The notes beneath the pieces are model-generated. The model was not told the DNA's origin, did no database searches, and was given only the letters and a program-made list of their open reading frames with translations. A stretch of 64,000 bases of DNA from Pristionchus mayeri (Eukaryota > Nematoda > Chromadorea > Rhabditida > Neodiplogasteridae), in assembly GCA_036245805.1 (NCBI GenBank), contig BTRK01000005.1, positions 10,354,001-10,418,000 on the forward strand, given 5' to 3'. Positions 12,686-24,489 of this stretch are shown here, one piece after another. The first letter of the stretch is position 1; each line of letters opens with the position of its first letter. The position numbers were made by a program, and so were the translations under genes.

Positions 12686-13830
12686 TTTTGCTGTACATTA
12701 AAAGTTGCATGAACGGAGAAGAATCAGATCGAATTCGAGGCATTACGATAGAAAGAGAGCGCATATAATGGACAACAATTATAGTTGTTCATCCTTTATC
12801 CAATCTCACGAGCGGGGGGATGACGATATAACCAGTAACTGCTAGGTAAATGCGCGCCAAAAGAGAGCGCAGATATCTCTAAATGAAGGACGCGCAACCG
12901 CTCTCCCTACCCATACATTGCCACTGACCTCGGTCACCCCGCAATCCCTCTGCCCGTGACCTGAGAAATCCCCTCGCCCTCCTAATATTTTTTCCCGCCC
13001 GATATCATATTCTATCCATTCTTGATTATTTCTCTCTTCTCTAAGTGTTCGAAAAGGGGGAACATCAGCTCTTGAACAGTCCTCACATAGAATTTGAGAA
13101 GCGCTACCACGTTCTCTTCATTTTCTCGAAGATCGACCGGTCGAGATAAAATTTAGAATGAAGAGAGCGTGGTATCATTTGTCGAACTCAATCCTCGTCC
13201 ATCTTTCTCTTCTTCGCACGTCTTATCCATCCCACCCATTGATCTGAAATATATTTGATAGGTTATAAAATATACCGCGCCCCCTTCATTTCGTAACTCT
13301 CTCACGCATCTCTATCTATATATATATAGAGATATATATAAAATAAGAGACGAAGTTCTGACAATCGACATCTGGTCGGATATTAGCACAGTATTACGCT
13401 CCAGGCAGTCCACAGACAAAACCGAAAAGCGCACCTGTTACTTTAATTTCCTATGAAACATGAATGACTCAACCTCTTCCGTGCTTCGAAACAGATTAGG
13501 AACTTTTGTGTTTCACAAACACTATGAAATGGAAACGGTTTGAAAGATTGTTCTAGGTTTCACAATTGGTTCATATTAAAACTCGATACAGTAAGCAGTG
13601 CAAGAGTAAATTCGCTGCTTTTTGAACTTGAAGAAGAGCGCGAAATGAGCTTTTGCTTTTGGAAAGGGCTTAATACTGTATTAGCGTACATGTTATGTGT
13701 GGTATCATTAGTAGGTAGATTTAAAGAAACAGACTACTGTCTAAGTGGCATCGGCAGAGGGAAATGAGCAACTAATTAAAATTGAAGATCTCATGGTCTT
13801 CATCTTGGATGTTGAAGACTTATTAACACG
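12686..13830. other. Intergenic with hairpin and TA-rich tract
   Basis: Contains an inverted repeat at 13105-13174 (TACCACGTTCTCTTCATT / AATGAAGAGAGCGTGGTA) and an alternating TA/TC tract at about 13311-13350. No gene is supported. Confidence 0.5.
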
Positions 13831-13839
13831 TTCAGATCC

Positions 13840-14450
13840 ATTCTCTCCGGTAGGTCAAAATTAGCGCTGGGTCAGATATTTTTCGCTGTGTCAAACTTAT
13901 GACTAAAATTTTTCAAACTGGCAGGATTGTATCTAAGACATGAGTCCGTTATGTTAAGCTCATAAAATATGAAAGTCGTAGCCTACTTCTGACAGAACGT
14001 AGTTCCCCGCTAGTTGCTATATTACCAGTAAACCGTAAGCTTTTTTGCTGTGGGGTTTGTGGGGGCGTGGGAGTGGGGGCGCTGGGAGCGGCATCGGGGC
14101 GCATGCTCAGCAGAAACATGTCCAGCTTTGGTCCCCTCGAGAAATTTTTCAGGACATTCAAAAACCCGTGTCATTCTGTCCGTCTGTCCGGTTTTTCGAA
14201 AATTGCCTCTTTCCGCAACACCGTGCAAGGTGCCAGCAACCTAAAAGTGCGCATCTACATGATTGGCCAAGGCAAAGATTCCGCCAATACCTCGGACCGA
14301 TCGATTGCCGTACACCCCAGAAGTCAACTGGAGCAACTAATTTTCGTTGGAGCGACTTCATGACTTTTTCAAAAACGAAGCAATTAAATTGTTTCTTTAC
14401 TAAATGATGATCGTCCTATTATTTAAAAAAATTTGAAAATACTTTGGTAA
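13840..14450 (+). repeat. Dispersed repeat with G-rich segment
   Basis: Includes GCTAGTTGCTATATTACCAG and then a G-rich stretch (TGGGGTTTGTGGGGGCGTGG). Matching copies lie inverted at about 35640-36020 and 36370-36740. Overlapping open frames of 60-120 codons on both strands come from this repeat and are not taken as genes. Confidence 0.65.
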
Positions 14451-14453
14451 TTT

Positions 14454-14680
14454 TATCCTGGCCGAGTGGCTAACGCGATGAACTTGTAAACACGAAGTTG
14501 GGGGTTCGATGCCTGTCGTTGTCAAAACGTTTTGCCGTGGTTCGAAAAGCCTGAGAATGGTGGGGAAAACTATTTATGATTACTGTAGGTCAAAATTATC
14601 GCTGGGTCAGATATGTTTCGCAGTGTCAAACTTATGACTAAGATTTTTCAAACTGGAAGGACTGTATCCGAGTCCGTTAT
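14454..14680 (+). mobile_element. tRNA-headed SINE-like element
   Basis: The first 70 bases look like a tRNA-Ser type head: an A-box in TGGCCGAGTGGCTAA and a B-box in GGGGGTTCGATGCC. A shared body follows (AAAACGTTTTGCC ... GGTCAAA...CGCTGGGTCAGAT). The same head and body occur inverted at about 35395-35576 and 36125-36302. A common tRNA head plus a common body at three sites is the SINE pattern. Confidence 0.7.
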
Positions 14681-14739
14681 TGAGTCCGTGATTTTAAGCT
14701 CATAAAACATGAAAGTCGTAGCCTACTTCTGATAGAACG

Positions 14740-15965
14740 TAGTTCCCCGCTAGTTGCTACATATACAATAAACTGAAAGCTTTTTTGATTGGCGCTTTCG
14801 ATTCGAACGAGATTTCGGCAGTACAGCGCCATCCGGAATACAAGATCATTACACGAAAAAAATTTCAGAAATTTTCAGAAAAAAAAATTTTTAAGACCAA
14901 AAAATAGGTGTGTCATGTCTGTCTGTTCTTACCGTACCCCGAGTGGCGTTGGGTCAGATGTTGTGTCAGACTCATGATTTCATCGGAGGATAGATGGAAA
15001 TCATCGATACCGTACTACTACAGTAACCAGTGCCTATCGTAACCCAGTTCGCTGGGTCAGACGCTTTGTCAGATTCATGATTTCGTCGGAGGATGGTTGA
15101 AAAACGTCAATAATAAAATTCTATAGTAACCAAAACCTACTATATCCTGTGGCACTGTGTCATATGATGGGTCAGATTCATGATTTTGTTGTTTAATCAA
15201 TGCATAACGTCGATGTTTGATTCTCTGCCGTTGGCTTTAGCGTTGGGTCAGACGCGGCTTTAGGTCCGTGATTTTGCCGGCATTTTTGCAATCAATAGGG
15301 GAAATGGTTTTCCACTTCTTCCTGGAACACCGTCATATTGGGATGGGCGTAGTTGCCCACTAGTTGCTACATTTACAATAATCTGAAAGCTTTTTTTGTC
15401 TAGCGCGTTCGATTCGAATGGGATTTTGCCAGTTTGTGTGCGTCAAAAATACAAGATCATTGCACGAAAAAGGTTTCAGAAATTTTCAGAAAAAAAAAAT
15501 GTATGACCAAAAATGGTTTCATGTTTGTCCGTCTGTCCTTACCGTAACCCGATGGCGTTGGGTCAGATCTTGTGTCAGACTCATGATTTCATCAGAGGAC
15601 GGATAGAAATCATAGGTACCGTACTCGTAGCGTAAGCGAAATCTACCGTAACCGCTTCCGTAGCCCGTGGCCGTGGGTCAGACGCTGTGTCAGATTTATG
15701 ATTTCGTCGGAGAATGGACGGAAACATCAATACTTAACTCCTACAGTTACTGAGACCTACCGTAACCAGTCGCGATTTGTCAGATGCTGGGTCAGATTCA
15801 TGATTGTGTTGGGCAATCAGTACAATGCATCGATGCCTAGCGTTGGTTCGGACGCGGCGTGAGAGCCATGATTTTGCTGCATTTTGGAAATCAATCGGGA
15901 AATTGTTTCCAAATTTTCGGGACCACATTTTAACGTTTGGGGAGGCGTAGTTGCCCACTAGTTCT
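14740..15965 (-). repeat. Array of ~600-bp repeat units, inverted relative to the 32-35 kb array
   Basis: Conserved landmarks recur at about 14745, 15350 and 15945 (GCCCACTAGTTGCTAC and variants). Within units, motifs such as GCTGGGTCAGA and TCATGATTTCGTCGGAGGAT repeat. This is the reverse complement of the array at 32.4-35.3 kb. Confidence 0.7.
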
Positions 15966-17960
15966 GACAAAAATCGGAATAATTGCGCTACTTTATCATA
16001 ACAATGTCAAGAAGCGATGGTAATATGTATAAAGTTTTTTTTGCATTATTTGGTTGATTTATGTAATAACATCTGTTAACTTGAGCTTTTGTAGGTAGCT
16101 GAAAATCGAAGTTGTTAAAGATTCACAAACACATGAACTAGATAATCATGATCAAATGTTTCGCTATACGGGAAAGGAAGAGCGGTGCACAAAAAATGTA
16201 AGAGAGAAGGGCGGGAAAGAAGAGAGAAGGGGAGAGTGATCGATCGCCTATCTATTCCTCTCTATCTTTGTTCTCTAGCATTTCTTTATCCTCTCTCTCG
16301 ATTTTTACACTTTGTTTGCTTCGTCACAAGGATACACTAGAAGTGAAGGCATATAAAGAAAAGTCCCGATAGGTAAGGGAGACGAGATCAGGGAGAGATT
16401 TCGGTGGAAGGCGGAGGAAGAGTGGAGAGGCTAATTCACTCTCGCGACTACAGTATCCGACACACTCCGGCATAGATAGAGATCACAACCCATTCTGCCA
16501 AAATCGTCGTACCATGCACTTTATGTGCTCAATGCAACCCTTTCGGTCTGAATAAGACCATGCGTTGTCATTTAGAACTATATTTTAACTCTGCAAAGAA
16601 TTATTATCGGAAAACCTTACTCTCGGAAATTTGTGAAAACTGAACAAGTCATCAAGTGCATTCATCAGTCGGTGTTGATCTCGGAACTGTCCATATGGTG
16701 TGGTGGTAGAGGTCTACCTCTAGTGCCCGAATCCTTCAGGTTCGAATCCGCTCTGTTGAAATAGGTTTGCACTTTTTTGCAATTTTTAAATCAAATCTGG
16801 TAAACGTTCCGACAATTCGGAAAAACATCCTTCTGTTTTCCAATTTTGTACGATGTTTCTTACTGATAGGAACTACAAACTGCGAGTGGAGCAGCTGCAC
16901 ACTAGTATAATGACCCATTTTACCTCTATGCATGGCCTTAATTAGCGTATGCTGACCTAATTAAAGCTGTCTGTTCATGATGCTCCAGTGTTCATTTTTG
17001 AAGGATCCTAAGAGCTACCGAAATCACTTTTAATCGTCCGATTTGGTTAAGAATTCGAACTGTCGGACCAATATTCCTGAAAGTGGGCGTGGCTTGTGGT
17101 CTCTAGTCATAGACGCTCGAAAAGTATTTCATTACGAAATGCTGTATGATTAATTTGATGACGATTGTTGAAGGTTTTTTTTGCTTTTGGTATCATGTGA
17201 GAACAATTGTTCGTGTTCAGAATGACGTATACATAAAAACACAATTTTGCAAAATGTATTCTAAAATTGTCTTTCTCAGTTTTAGATGTACAATTGTAAA
17301 AAAAAAATACAACACTTGCAAAAGTATGTCGTTCGTTACGTCGTAATTTCGAAAAAGAATAATGAAATTGACCCAAATGTAGTCTCGTAGCGCATTAGAT
17401 TGTGCGAACGTGCTGATATTCAGCTACATTTCAAGAATCATGCAATTATTCAAAATATTATGCTAATCACTCCTGATAATCACTTTCTCCTCATAACAAA
17501 AAAGTTGCATGAAAATGTATCCCCAATTTAAAAATTCGTGTTCAAGAATCATTACATCGGCTTTCAGAACGAGATAGGTGAATGATTAAGAGGTTTATTT
17601 GTGCTCATTTCTGTGAATAACGTTGTACTGGCTCCAATTGAAGATGAGCTCCTTTTACCACTGCTCGACACCCAAGTATTCGCTTAGACATGAGCGAGAA
17701 GATCTGCTAGAGATTATCTCTTCAGCATTGTAATGAATCAACCTTTCGGAATCCTCCTGTCTTGACGATGAATATGAGTGAAAAGTGGAAGGGATCGAAG
17801 ACGAGAGCAGTCTGTGAAAAGCAATTTACAAGGACTACCAGTAAGTTCTTTAGGAATGGCTTCACAAGCAACGACTTTATTCATTGTCCACACTCTTTCA
17901 CCGATCAGATCGACAAAAGAATATGCAAATGAAGGGATTTGTTTTGCGAAACCATCCCTC
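15966..17960. other. Intergenic; AG/CT-rich stretch and a tRNA-like relic
   Basis: 16190-16330 is a purine-rich then pyrimidine-rich stretch. At 16684-16755 a tRNA-like sequence has a good B-box (GGTTCGAATCC) but no credible acceptor stem, so it is a relic or SINE head. An 89-codon minus frame at 17107-17376 has no supporting features. Confidence 0.45.
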
Positions 17961-17970
17961 ATGTCCTTAC

Positions 17971-19273
17971 AAGAACTAGGACTCTAATCGTCGTCATCAT
18001 CACATCGTCCACTCTATCGTGGTAGTTAGTGACCATTGAGATGGCGACAATCTTCAGAGGAATGATCATGTGGAACAATGCGACGAAGAACTGCAATTCG
18101 CAGCTATAATAAAATACGTGAAACAATACTCGAATTGTATTTGTAGATGATCGTCGTTGGAACAAACCTGCCACAGGAAAACCCTCAGTAGAGTGTTCGT
18201 TAACTGCTGTGTTTTGTTAGACTTTGAAGTCTAAATTGGACTTGTAAATAGTATTTTTTCAATTAAGAAACCTTCGCGTATCCATGAAGTATTCTCATTG
18301 AGTCAGCAGTGAGAATCAGAGGCATCGGGCCAATTAAAGCCAAACTTCCGGTGAGAATTAAGAGTTCTCAAATAGATAATATAGAGCAATGGATCGATGA
18401 GCAACATTCGGTTGTTCGGCTATCATTGATCAATCAGACTCATTCCGACTACTTTGATCACGCAATCAAATATAATTTTAATTGATAAATTCGAAACTCG
18501 CGTGTGAGTTCGCGTTGCGTAACCCTTATTGATACTAAATCCTTGTAAATGTGCCTACCGGTCTTGAAATGCTCTGGGTTTCCGAAGCTTCCATAAACAA
18601 TCATTCTTCCTCCTCTATCAGTCATCCAGCTCAGTTCGCATTTCTAGACATGGCAAGCTTCAATTCTAGCTGGAGAAATGAAACAAACTTTGCCTATCTC
18701 TACTGCGTTGTATCCTTCTTTTCCATAATGTACGAATCCGAAAATGTTGAGGGCGATGATTATGTTGTGCATTACAGAGATTACAATCTGGGTTCTGAAA
18801 ATATCAAATTGATATGGGCTATTGGATGTTAAACATAGTTTGTGGACATATTTAGCCAACTATTTGAATCGGATACGGCTCTCGAGTGCATTCGAATGAG
18901 AAGAAAGAGGAAGCTGGAGATGCTTGTAGTGAAAACAAAAGCTAGCAGAAACTGAACGTATGATTGTATGCATGAGCAGTGAGCTTAATTCAAACTTGGA
19001 ACATGGGAAGGTCAATCAAATTGCAAAGCGGTCCGCCACAATAGAGCACAGCGTATGGAGCGCCTCCATAAACTCTCAACGCGAAGTTAAAGCACCAATC
19101 GTAGATTATCAGTGAAATCTGAAGTGTGTAATTGCGAATAAATAAGAAATGTCACTTGTTTCAGGAGATACGCAACACGAAGATCGGTTCCCATCGTTCG
19201 CATCGCCCACACCAAATATAACATGATAGGATGCAGAGTGAGCGTGTTGAAAAGAGGAAGCCATGTTTGAATG
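17971..19273 (-). pseudogene. Srh/Sri-type chemoreceptor, probably decayed
   Basis: Four minus-strand exon-like segments: 19273-19156, 19118-18996, 18794-18559 and 18167-17971. They encode TM1 (TLTLHPIMLYLVWAMRTMG), TM2-3 (IIYDWCFNFALRVYGGAPYA and VLYCGGPLCN), a TM (VISVMHNIIIALNIFGFVHY) and TM6 (LQFFVALFHMIIPLKIVAIS). The spacing and the Q-FF-AL--IIPL motif match the Str/Srh chemoreceptor superfamily. The third segment has an in-frame TAG (after IEACHV) and its phase does not match the second exon. No convincing TM7 exon follows. I therefore call it a pseudogene, although an unseen exon split could rescue it. Confidence 0.55.
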
Positions 19274-20012
19274 CTCCAACGATTGTAGTATTAGTGATAG
19301 ATGATAGTCTTAGCAAATATACGGCACTATGTCGGATGAGAACCGTAGGGTAAGAAGCCACCGGATGGAAACCAAAGACCACTATTATAGTCTCTATTCT
19401 ATTCTTCTGTATTTTTCATTAAGTTTCCACACTTTCAAACCGGCTTCTGCGAAAATACTACATTAGGGTTAGTTCTCATTCGTTTGGTTCTCATCAGACC
19501 TAGTGCTCAAAAAATGCTCATCACAATTGAATAGCGTCGATAAAGTATCTTCGGTCGTAGTCGAAACCATAGCGCAGAATTCCGGTGCAATTCATTTGAG
19601 TGGAGAAGGAAAACGATCCCAGAAGTTTTATTAACAAGTATTTGTAGCAATGACATAGTGGAGATGTTATACATTATCTCGCTTTTCTTTCAGGATATAG
19701 ATTCAAATGATTGTTGTGTAAGCATACGGATCAGTAAAACAGATGTATTGCACAATGCATGATAATTGCGGAAAATTACAATTAGATGCTTTTGCAAATC
19801 AATAATGCGAGATTTAGCCTCCTCGAGTTCTAAATAGCTAGGGGCAATACAATTAGGAAATAGTGATTTCTCACTAAACTGGAGCCGTCCTCTTCAATTG
19901 CTTGTAAATCGATTGTGTGCTACTCAGACAACTTCCTGTGCTTGAAGATCTCCTGTGGTTGAAGCTGATGAGAGGAATACAGGTCGCGTCTTTCCCGCAA
20001 TTCTTTTCATAC

Positions 20013-20069
20013 CTGAGAAATTTGACGATAAAATATGAACACTACTACAACATTAAGCAAAGCAAATCC
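20013..20069 (-). CDS. Isolated exon encoding one transmembrane segment
   Basis: A 57-bp phase-0 exon (acceptor TTCATTCAG, donor GTATGA) encodes GFALLNVVVVFIFYRQISQ. It could be an upstream exon of the neighbouring minus-strand chemoreceptor or a relic of another. No partners were found. Confidence 0.35.
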
Positions 20070-20457
20070 CTGAATGAAAAAATGGGGAAAAACAACGCTC
20101 TTTTTATATAAGGAATGTGGAGTGCATCCATCTAACGGCGCTCGGCAAATAAAAAGTCGTGCCAGAGGGCATGCTTTGCCAAAATAGATAATTATATAAG
20201 ATGGCTTGACCGTCAAATGGGTGAGGTGAAACAAGCAGACCCAGTGACGCTTTTTTTAAACAAGCAGACCCAGTGGCGATGATACACGTGTTATGTATTG
20301 GAACAGCGAGGACAGCAAATGTCCCTGATCCACTGGTATTCAGTCGTGACCGGGCTCTGACACGGGTTCTACACGTTAGTTGTGTTGGCCAACAATTGTC
20401 CGTCGTTTCTGTTGTTCCGGGGAAAGCTTCAATGTCTGAACTATTATTTTTAGAGCA

Positions 20458-20717
20458 ATGCCTTTCGTGTTCATACTGATCGCTATGTGCATCAATGTCG
20501 TGGCGGTTGTCTACGTAAGTCGTTTTAATCTTTGTTCAATACATATGTTTTACCATCAAACTGAAGACATTAGTCAAATTATGAGACTATGATTGTTTAA
20601 CAAAAGGGAAATGAATCGTGTTCATGAGCATTGCAGATAATCCCGAATTGTTGCGACAACTCGACGGAAAGGGATGCATGCAAGGGAGTCACGATTGAGC
20701 CGAAGACGGAGAAATAA
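20458..20717 (+). CDS. Small two-exon peptide gene, member 1 (45 aa)
   Basis: Exons are 20458-20514 and 20637-20717, with a phase-0 intron (GTAAGT donor, TTGCAG acceptor). Exon 1 is entirely hydrophobic (MPFVFILIAMCINVVAVVY) and could be a signal peptide or membrane anchor. Exon 2 is a 26-residue polar tail with a CC pair (IPNCCDNSTERDAC) ending in charged residues. The layout of one hydrophobic exon, phase-0 intron and short polar tail is shared with the genes starting at 22007, 23127, 24490, 26501 and 30671 on the same strand. It is the most diverged member in sequence. I do not recognise the family. Confidence 0.5.
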
Positions 20718-21190
20718 GCGCTTTCTAATGATCGAACTTGCTTAATTTGATATTGATTTTACAAAATAGCTCACACCTTTTTTCACCATGCAAATGTAGC
20801 ATGTTGATAAAAAAAGATCTGCAAACCGAGTACATTTGCATAGCTAAATTCTCGAAAACCGATGGCTCTTAAAGTTATGCTAGTATATCTAAGTATAAAT
20901 GAGGCTGGTACAAAAGCGGTGACAGCCTGTTTACATGTGGGAGCTAGATTCGATGTACGTATGTTTGGTCGCTATTAGACAAACAAAAACTGACTATTCT
21001 TCTTTTTACTATGAATACATTTTTTCTACAAAATTTTAAAGAAAAAAAATAAAGGGGGAGGAAAAAAAAGAAAAAAAATTGTATTCCCGGTTAAAGCTAG
21101 TCCACACAGAAAGACGGCTTCCTCCAACTTTTGCCTATCAATATCTGTTTGGGTAAAGGGTTTGCTTACGATCACGATTGATTGAACTTG
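20718..21190. other. Intergenic, AT-rich
   Basis: No gene seen. Poly-A runs lie around 21040-21080. Confidence 0.5.
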
Positions 21191-21192
21191 CG

Positions 21193-21553
21193 TTAAAGGA
21201 GGACTCTCGGCAAAGCTGCCACATCGATAGAAGGGAGGTTCCACCCTCCAAAGATCATAGCGCGAGCTAGGAGGTGGACAAACATCGTTAGCATAGCTCA
21301 GTGGTAGTGCGCCCGTCAAGTAATCGGAATGTTGCGGGTTCGATTCCCACCAGTTTTTGACAAATCTTCAAGATATTTGAATTCGCGCATTTCCGTGGCC
21401 CAGCAAGCGTCCATGGCACTCAGCCAACTAATCATAACCCTTTTGAGAGTATAGATATTAATGTAATTTTTTGGAGCCTTTAGTCGTTAAGAGGAGCTAG
21501 AGCATGGTTATGAAATGGTCCGAAGTTGAACTTTGCCTTCAGTCCTCCTTTAA
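21193..21553. mobile_element. MITE flanked by TTAA, with a tRNA-like segment inside
   Basis: The ends are TTAAAGGAGGACT and its exact inverted complement AGTCCTCCTTTAA. Near-identical termini bound the element at 23716-23967. If TTAA is the target duplication, this is piggyBac-like behaviour. At 21287-21353 there is a tRNA-like sequence with a good A-box (TAGCTCAGTGG) and a perfect B-box (GGTTCGATTCC), but its acceptor arms do not pair. Confidence 0.6.
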
Positions 21554-21737
21554 GCGCGATAAACGGGGAACATCCAATATTGTCGATTTTCTTGTTGATT
21601 GTAGGTGTCATTTTCTCTTGAATGATCCTGGTTCTCGAATTTGAAAAAAAACAAGAATACAAAACTAAAATCTTTCGAAAATCTGCTTCTCGCATATCGC
21701 TCATGACCTTGCCTCCCGCGATAGAGATCGTTTAAAG

Positions 21738-21905
21738 TTGTCCCTGTGGCTATGCCTCCTCAAGAACAGTACTTAAAATTTAAAGCCTTATTACATCGTA
21801 AAAATGTTAGATCAGGCGAGATGAGCATGTCCACTGGCATTCCTTATCCCCTGTACTCCCGCGATTCAATTTACGACTAATCATTCGAGTTTCATTTTTG
21901 TGTAA
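21738..21905 (+). promoter_or_regulatory. Conserved upstream block of the small-gene array (copy at gene 2)
   Basis: Shares ordered motifs with blocks upstream of the other array members: GTTGTCCCTGTGGCTATGC, then CACTGGCATTCCTTATCCCC, then CGATTCAATTTACGA. Related blocks are at 22875-23050, 24290-24390, 26270-26440 and 30480-30620. Function is inferred only from its conserved position about 50-230 bp upstream of the start codons. It could also be the remains of the duplication unit. Confidence 0.5.
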
Positions 21906-22006
21906 TGATTATATTTACTCAAAAACTTCCTTGATTCGTGTTGAAATAATCAACGCGAATCAACGGAGGTTTATATTTCTTTCAGTTTTACTGTATTTAA
22001 AGAAGA

Positions 22007-22441
22007 ATGGTCGTCATCACCTTGCCTCCTCTCGTCTTCTTGTGCTGGAAAGTCGTCATGATAGCAAGCGCAGGCGCAGCGGCTTTTCACGTGAGTGGAT
22101 GGGAAATATTTGTTGATGTGCAATAGTGAAAATTGTTTACCTGGGATGACGGAAGAAAAGAGTTGTTAAGGTACCTAAAAGTGGAAAGATCTTAACAGCA
22201 CTATGACCATGTACAGTACTTTTCCGCTAATCAGCCAGCCATGCTTTGCAAGGACCATGCGTTTCTCAAATTGGATATTGATTTGTATTAAACTTGACCC
22301 AGCGAACGACAAATACATTGCAAAATTAAGAGTTCACAATTTCAGATCGTGTACAAATGTTTCGGCGATCCGGAAAAGGAAGTAGTTGGACACGAAGAGT
22401 TTGCAAGCAATACCTCCATCCAGTCTTCAATGGAAGAATGA
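22007..22441 (+). CDS. Small two-exon transmembrane peptide gene, member 2 (59 aa)
   Basis: Exons are 22007-22090 and 22346-22441 (phase-0 intron, GTGAGT donor, TTTCAG acceptor). Exon 1 gives a hydrophobic helix (VITLPPLVFLCWKVVMIASA). Exon 2 gives an acidic tail that begins YKCFGDPEKE and ends SSMEE. The C-x-GDPE/CDPE signature and the -EE stop recur in members at 24490 and 26501 (RGDPKPETE, CDPEPETE). A CTTTCAG just upstream of the ATG could be a trans-splice acceptor. With no clear signal cleavage site it may be a type II or type III single-pass membrane protein. Family unknown. Confidence 0.6.
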
Positions 22442-22874
22442 ATTGTATTGCCTATGATCTCTGAATGCCCCGAATTTGCCATTGTCTGTCAATAATGTTC
22501 TAGGAGCTTCTCAATAGTGATAAAATATTGAGAAAAGAAAGAAATATTCAAGAAATACTGTATGTATGCAAAATCATAAAACAGTACAAAACATCCCTTT
22601 CATTTCATGAATTCCCTTGAATCGCCCGAATCGTGTTGAGATGGGAGTATTGGCGGTATTGAGATAAACGAGCACAAAGTTTGCAGACAATTTAACTTTG
22701 TTTCACTTAATTTCATAATACATCAAATGACATTTCTGAGATATGCCCAATAATTTAACGATATCGTCTTACAATTTGAATGCAACATAAGTTCATGGAA
22801 TTGTCCCCTCTAGATCTCGTTATTAAACGCCATGTGTATTCTCTGTGAAGTCTCTTGTGAGCCTTCTTCTTGAA

Positions 22875-23050
22875 AGTTGTCCCTGTGGCTATGCTTCCTC
22901 GGAATAGGGCACCAAAAGTCAGGCGGCTTAGGGTCTTGTAATGCATCGTTTGGTGAAGCATTCCCAGTGGCCATTCTTCTACCGCCCTTCGTCGACTCAA
23001 TTTACGATGGTTCATTGAGTGCCTCTCTTGGTGCGTAATGAGTGCACACT
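22875..23050 (+). promoter_or_regulatory. Conserved upstream block (copy at gene 3)
   Basis: Matches the gene 2 block in order: GTTGTCCCTGTGGCTATGC, GCATTCCCAGTGGCCATTCT, CGACTCAATTTACGATGG. The first motif is identical in the two blocks. Confidence 0.5.
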
Positions 23051-23126
23051 CTCGACAGTCTTGTTGATTCGTGTTTTCTTGATATAACTGATCATTAGCT
23101 CAATTATGTTTTGCAGTGACACAGTT

Positions 23127-23587
23127 ATGATTGTCTTTCTTCCCCTCGCCTTTGGCTTCAAAGCCTGCTTGGGCTTCAAGGTGGTCATCATAACCGTGGT
23201 CGCAAAGGCTTTACGCGTAAGTGCGTCTTTTCTTAGTTTTTAGTTCTTAGTTGTTCTTACTTACTTAGTTACTTTAGTTACTACTGTTATTTCATTAATT
23301 TCCCTACACATTCCGAGTAAATGAAAGCTCGGAATGTGTAGGGGAAAAATGATCAGCAATTTGAAAAAATCAAATTCGCTAAGTTTTTTTAAAATTTGAA
23401 ACATATTTTTGAAGCATGACAAGAAACGACTAATCGTCATATCTGACCGGCATTATTCCACGCGAGTTCATATTGTTCAAATTGCTGATTAAAAAATTGC
23501 AGATGATGGTCAAATATTGCTGAAAATGTGGTTGAACACGAAGATATGGCAGGCATCATTTATGTGCACCCGTCAAATGAAGAATGA
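23127..23587 (+). pseudogene. Small two-exon peptide gene, member 3, frameshifted tail
   Basis: Exon 1 (23127-23216) encodes a hydrophobic segment with MIVFLPLAFGFKACLGFKVV, ending at a GTAAGT donor. The exon 2 region begins at 23513 after TTGCAG. In phase it reads only MMVKYC then TGA at 23531. In another frame the downstream part reads ENVVEHEDMAGIIYV...SNEE and stop at 23585-23587, clearly related to the gene 2 tail. An indel has therefore broken the tail. The intron holds a perfect 16-bp hairpin at 23302-23343. Confidence 0.55.
23302..23343. repeat. Perfect 16-bp hairpin inside the intron of gene 3
   Basis: CCCTACACATTCCGAG pairs with CTCGGAATGTGTAGGG across a 10-nt loop. It could be a small foldback or a structured RNA. 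No second copy was seen. Confidence 0.7.
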
Positions 23588-23715
23588 ATTCGATTACTTC
23601 ATACTTCGATTACTTCATGGATAATTATTTTTACTGTCATCATTTTTTGGAGATTCTAAATGTTGATAAAAATTTTGAATAACTGTTCCAGATCACATTA
23701 TTGTTCAAGATCACA

Positions 23716-23967
23716 TTAAAGGAGGAGTAAACTCAAAATTCAATTTTTGGAGCTATCATATGCACTGCCTTAAGATCCACAACGATAAGAAGCTTCGAAA
23801 TTTTCACATTGATATCTCCATTCCGAACAAAGTTATAGCTAGTTGGCTGGGAGCCAGATCAGGGAAATCTCAGGGAAGGTGCGAGATAGCACGCGACTTG
23901 AAAAGAGCGCGTCCCTAGGTGAAACATATTCCAACCGGGCGCGCGTTTTCATTTACTCCTCCTTTAA
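23716..23967. mobile_element. MITE flanked by TTAA
   Basis: The ends are TTAAAGGAGGAGTAAA and the inverted TTTACTCCTCCTTTAA. It is about 252 bp with no coding sequence. It belongs with the element at 21193-21553 by its termini. Confidence 0.75.
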
Positions 23968-24489
23968 CATTTATCGTGCATTGCTTGCTGGGCAAGATGA
24001 GAGTGTATTTGGAAGTGCATTTTAGAAAAAAAGAAACATTTATGCAGCCCTTCTTCTTCCGTCCCCTCATATATTACAAACCATAAATGAGATTGACTAA
24101 TGGAGTGCATGTTGTCAGCAAAACAAAATAGATGTGGACACTACCTCTAATACAGGCTCGTGTGAACGATTATTCAAACAAAAATCAACAGAATAAATTT
24201 GATTTGCAAAGCATCAAAGGGATTCAGATTTTTAATGGGATGCAGCTGCAAATTAAAAAAAAAGAATTAATTTGAAACTGTATATACTAGGTAAAACGAG
24301 CAACACCACTGGCATTGCTTATCCCCCACACCTTCTCGTGATGGGAAGAGAGATGACAACGAACGCTTACGTGCAATATGTGGACCATCTTTATTCGTCG
24401 TTGGTATGTAGCGACTTCTCATAACGCGTTTCTATCGAGATGATTGGCTATTTACGAGTTTCAGGCGTGATGATTTTAATTGTAGCTCA

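Noticed and set aside
14045..14407. Cluster of 60-120 codon frames on both strands
   Set aside because: They lie in a dispersed G-rich repeat that recurs inverted at 35.7 and 36.5 kb. The frames differ between copies.
17107..17376. 89-codon minus frame
   Set aside because: AT-rich and lysine/asparagine/phenylalanine biased; no splice or domain support.
21287..21353. Functional tRNA gene
   Set aside because: A and B boxes are good, but acceptor arms do not pair and the anticodon stem is broken.
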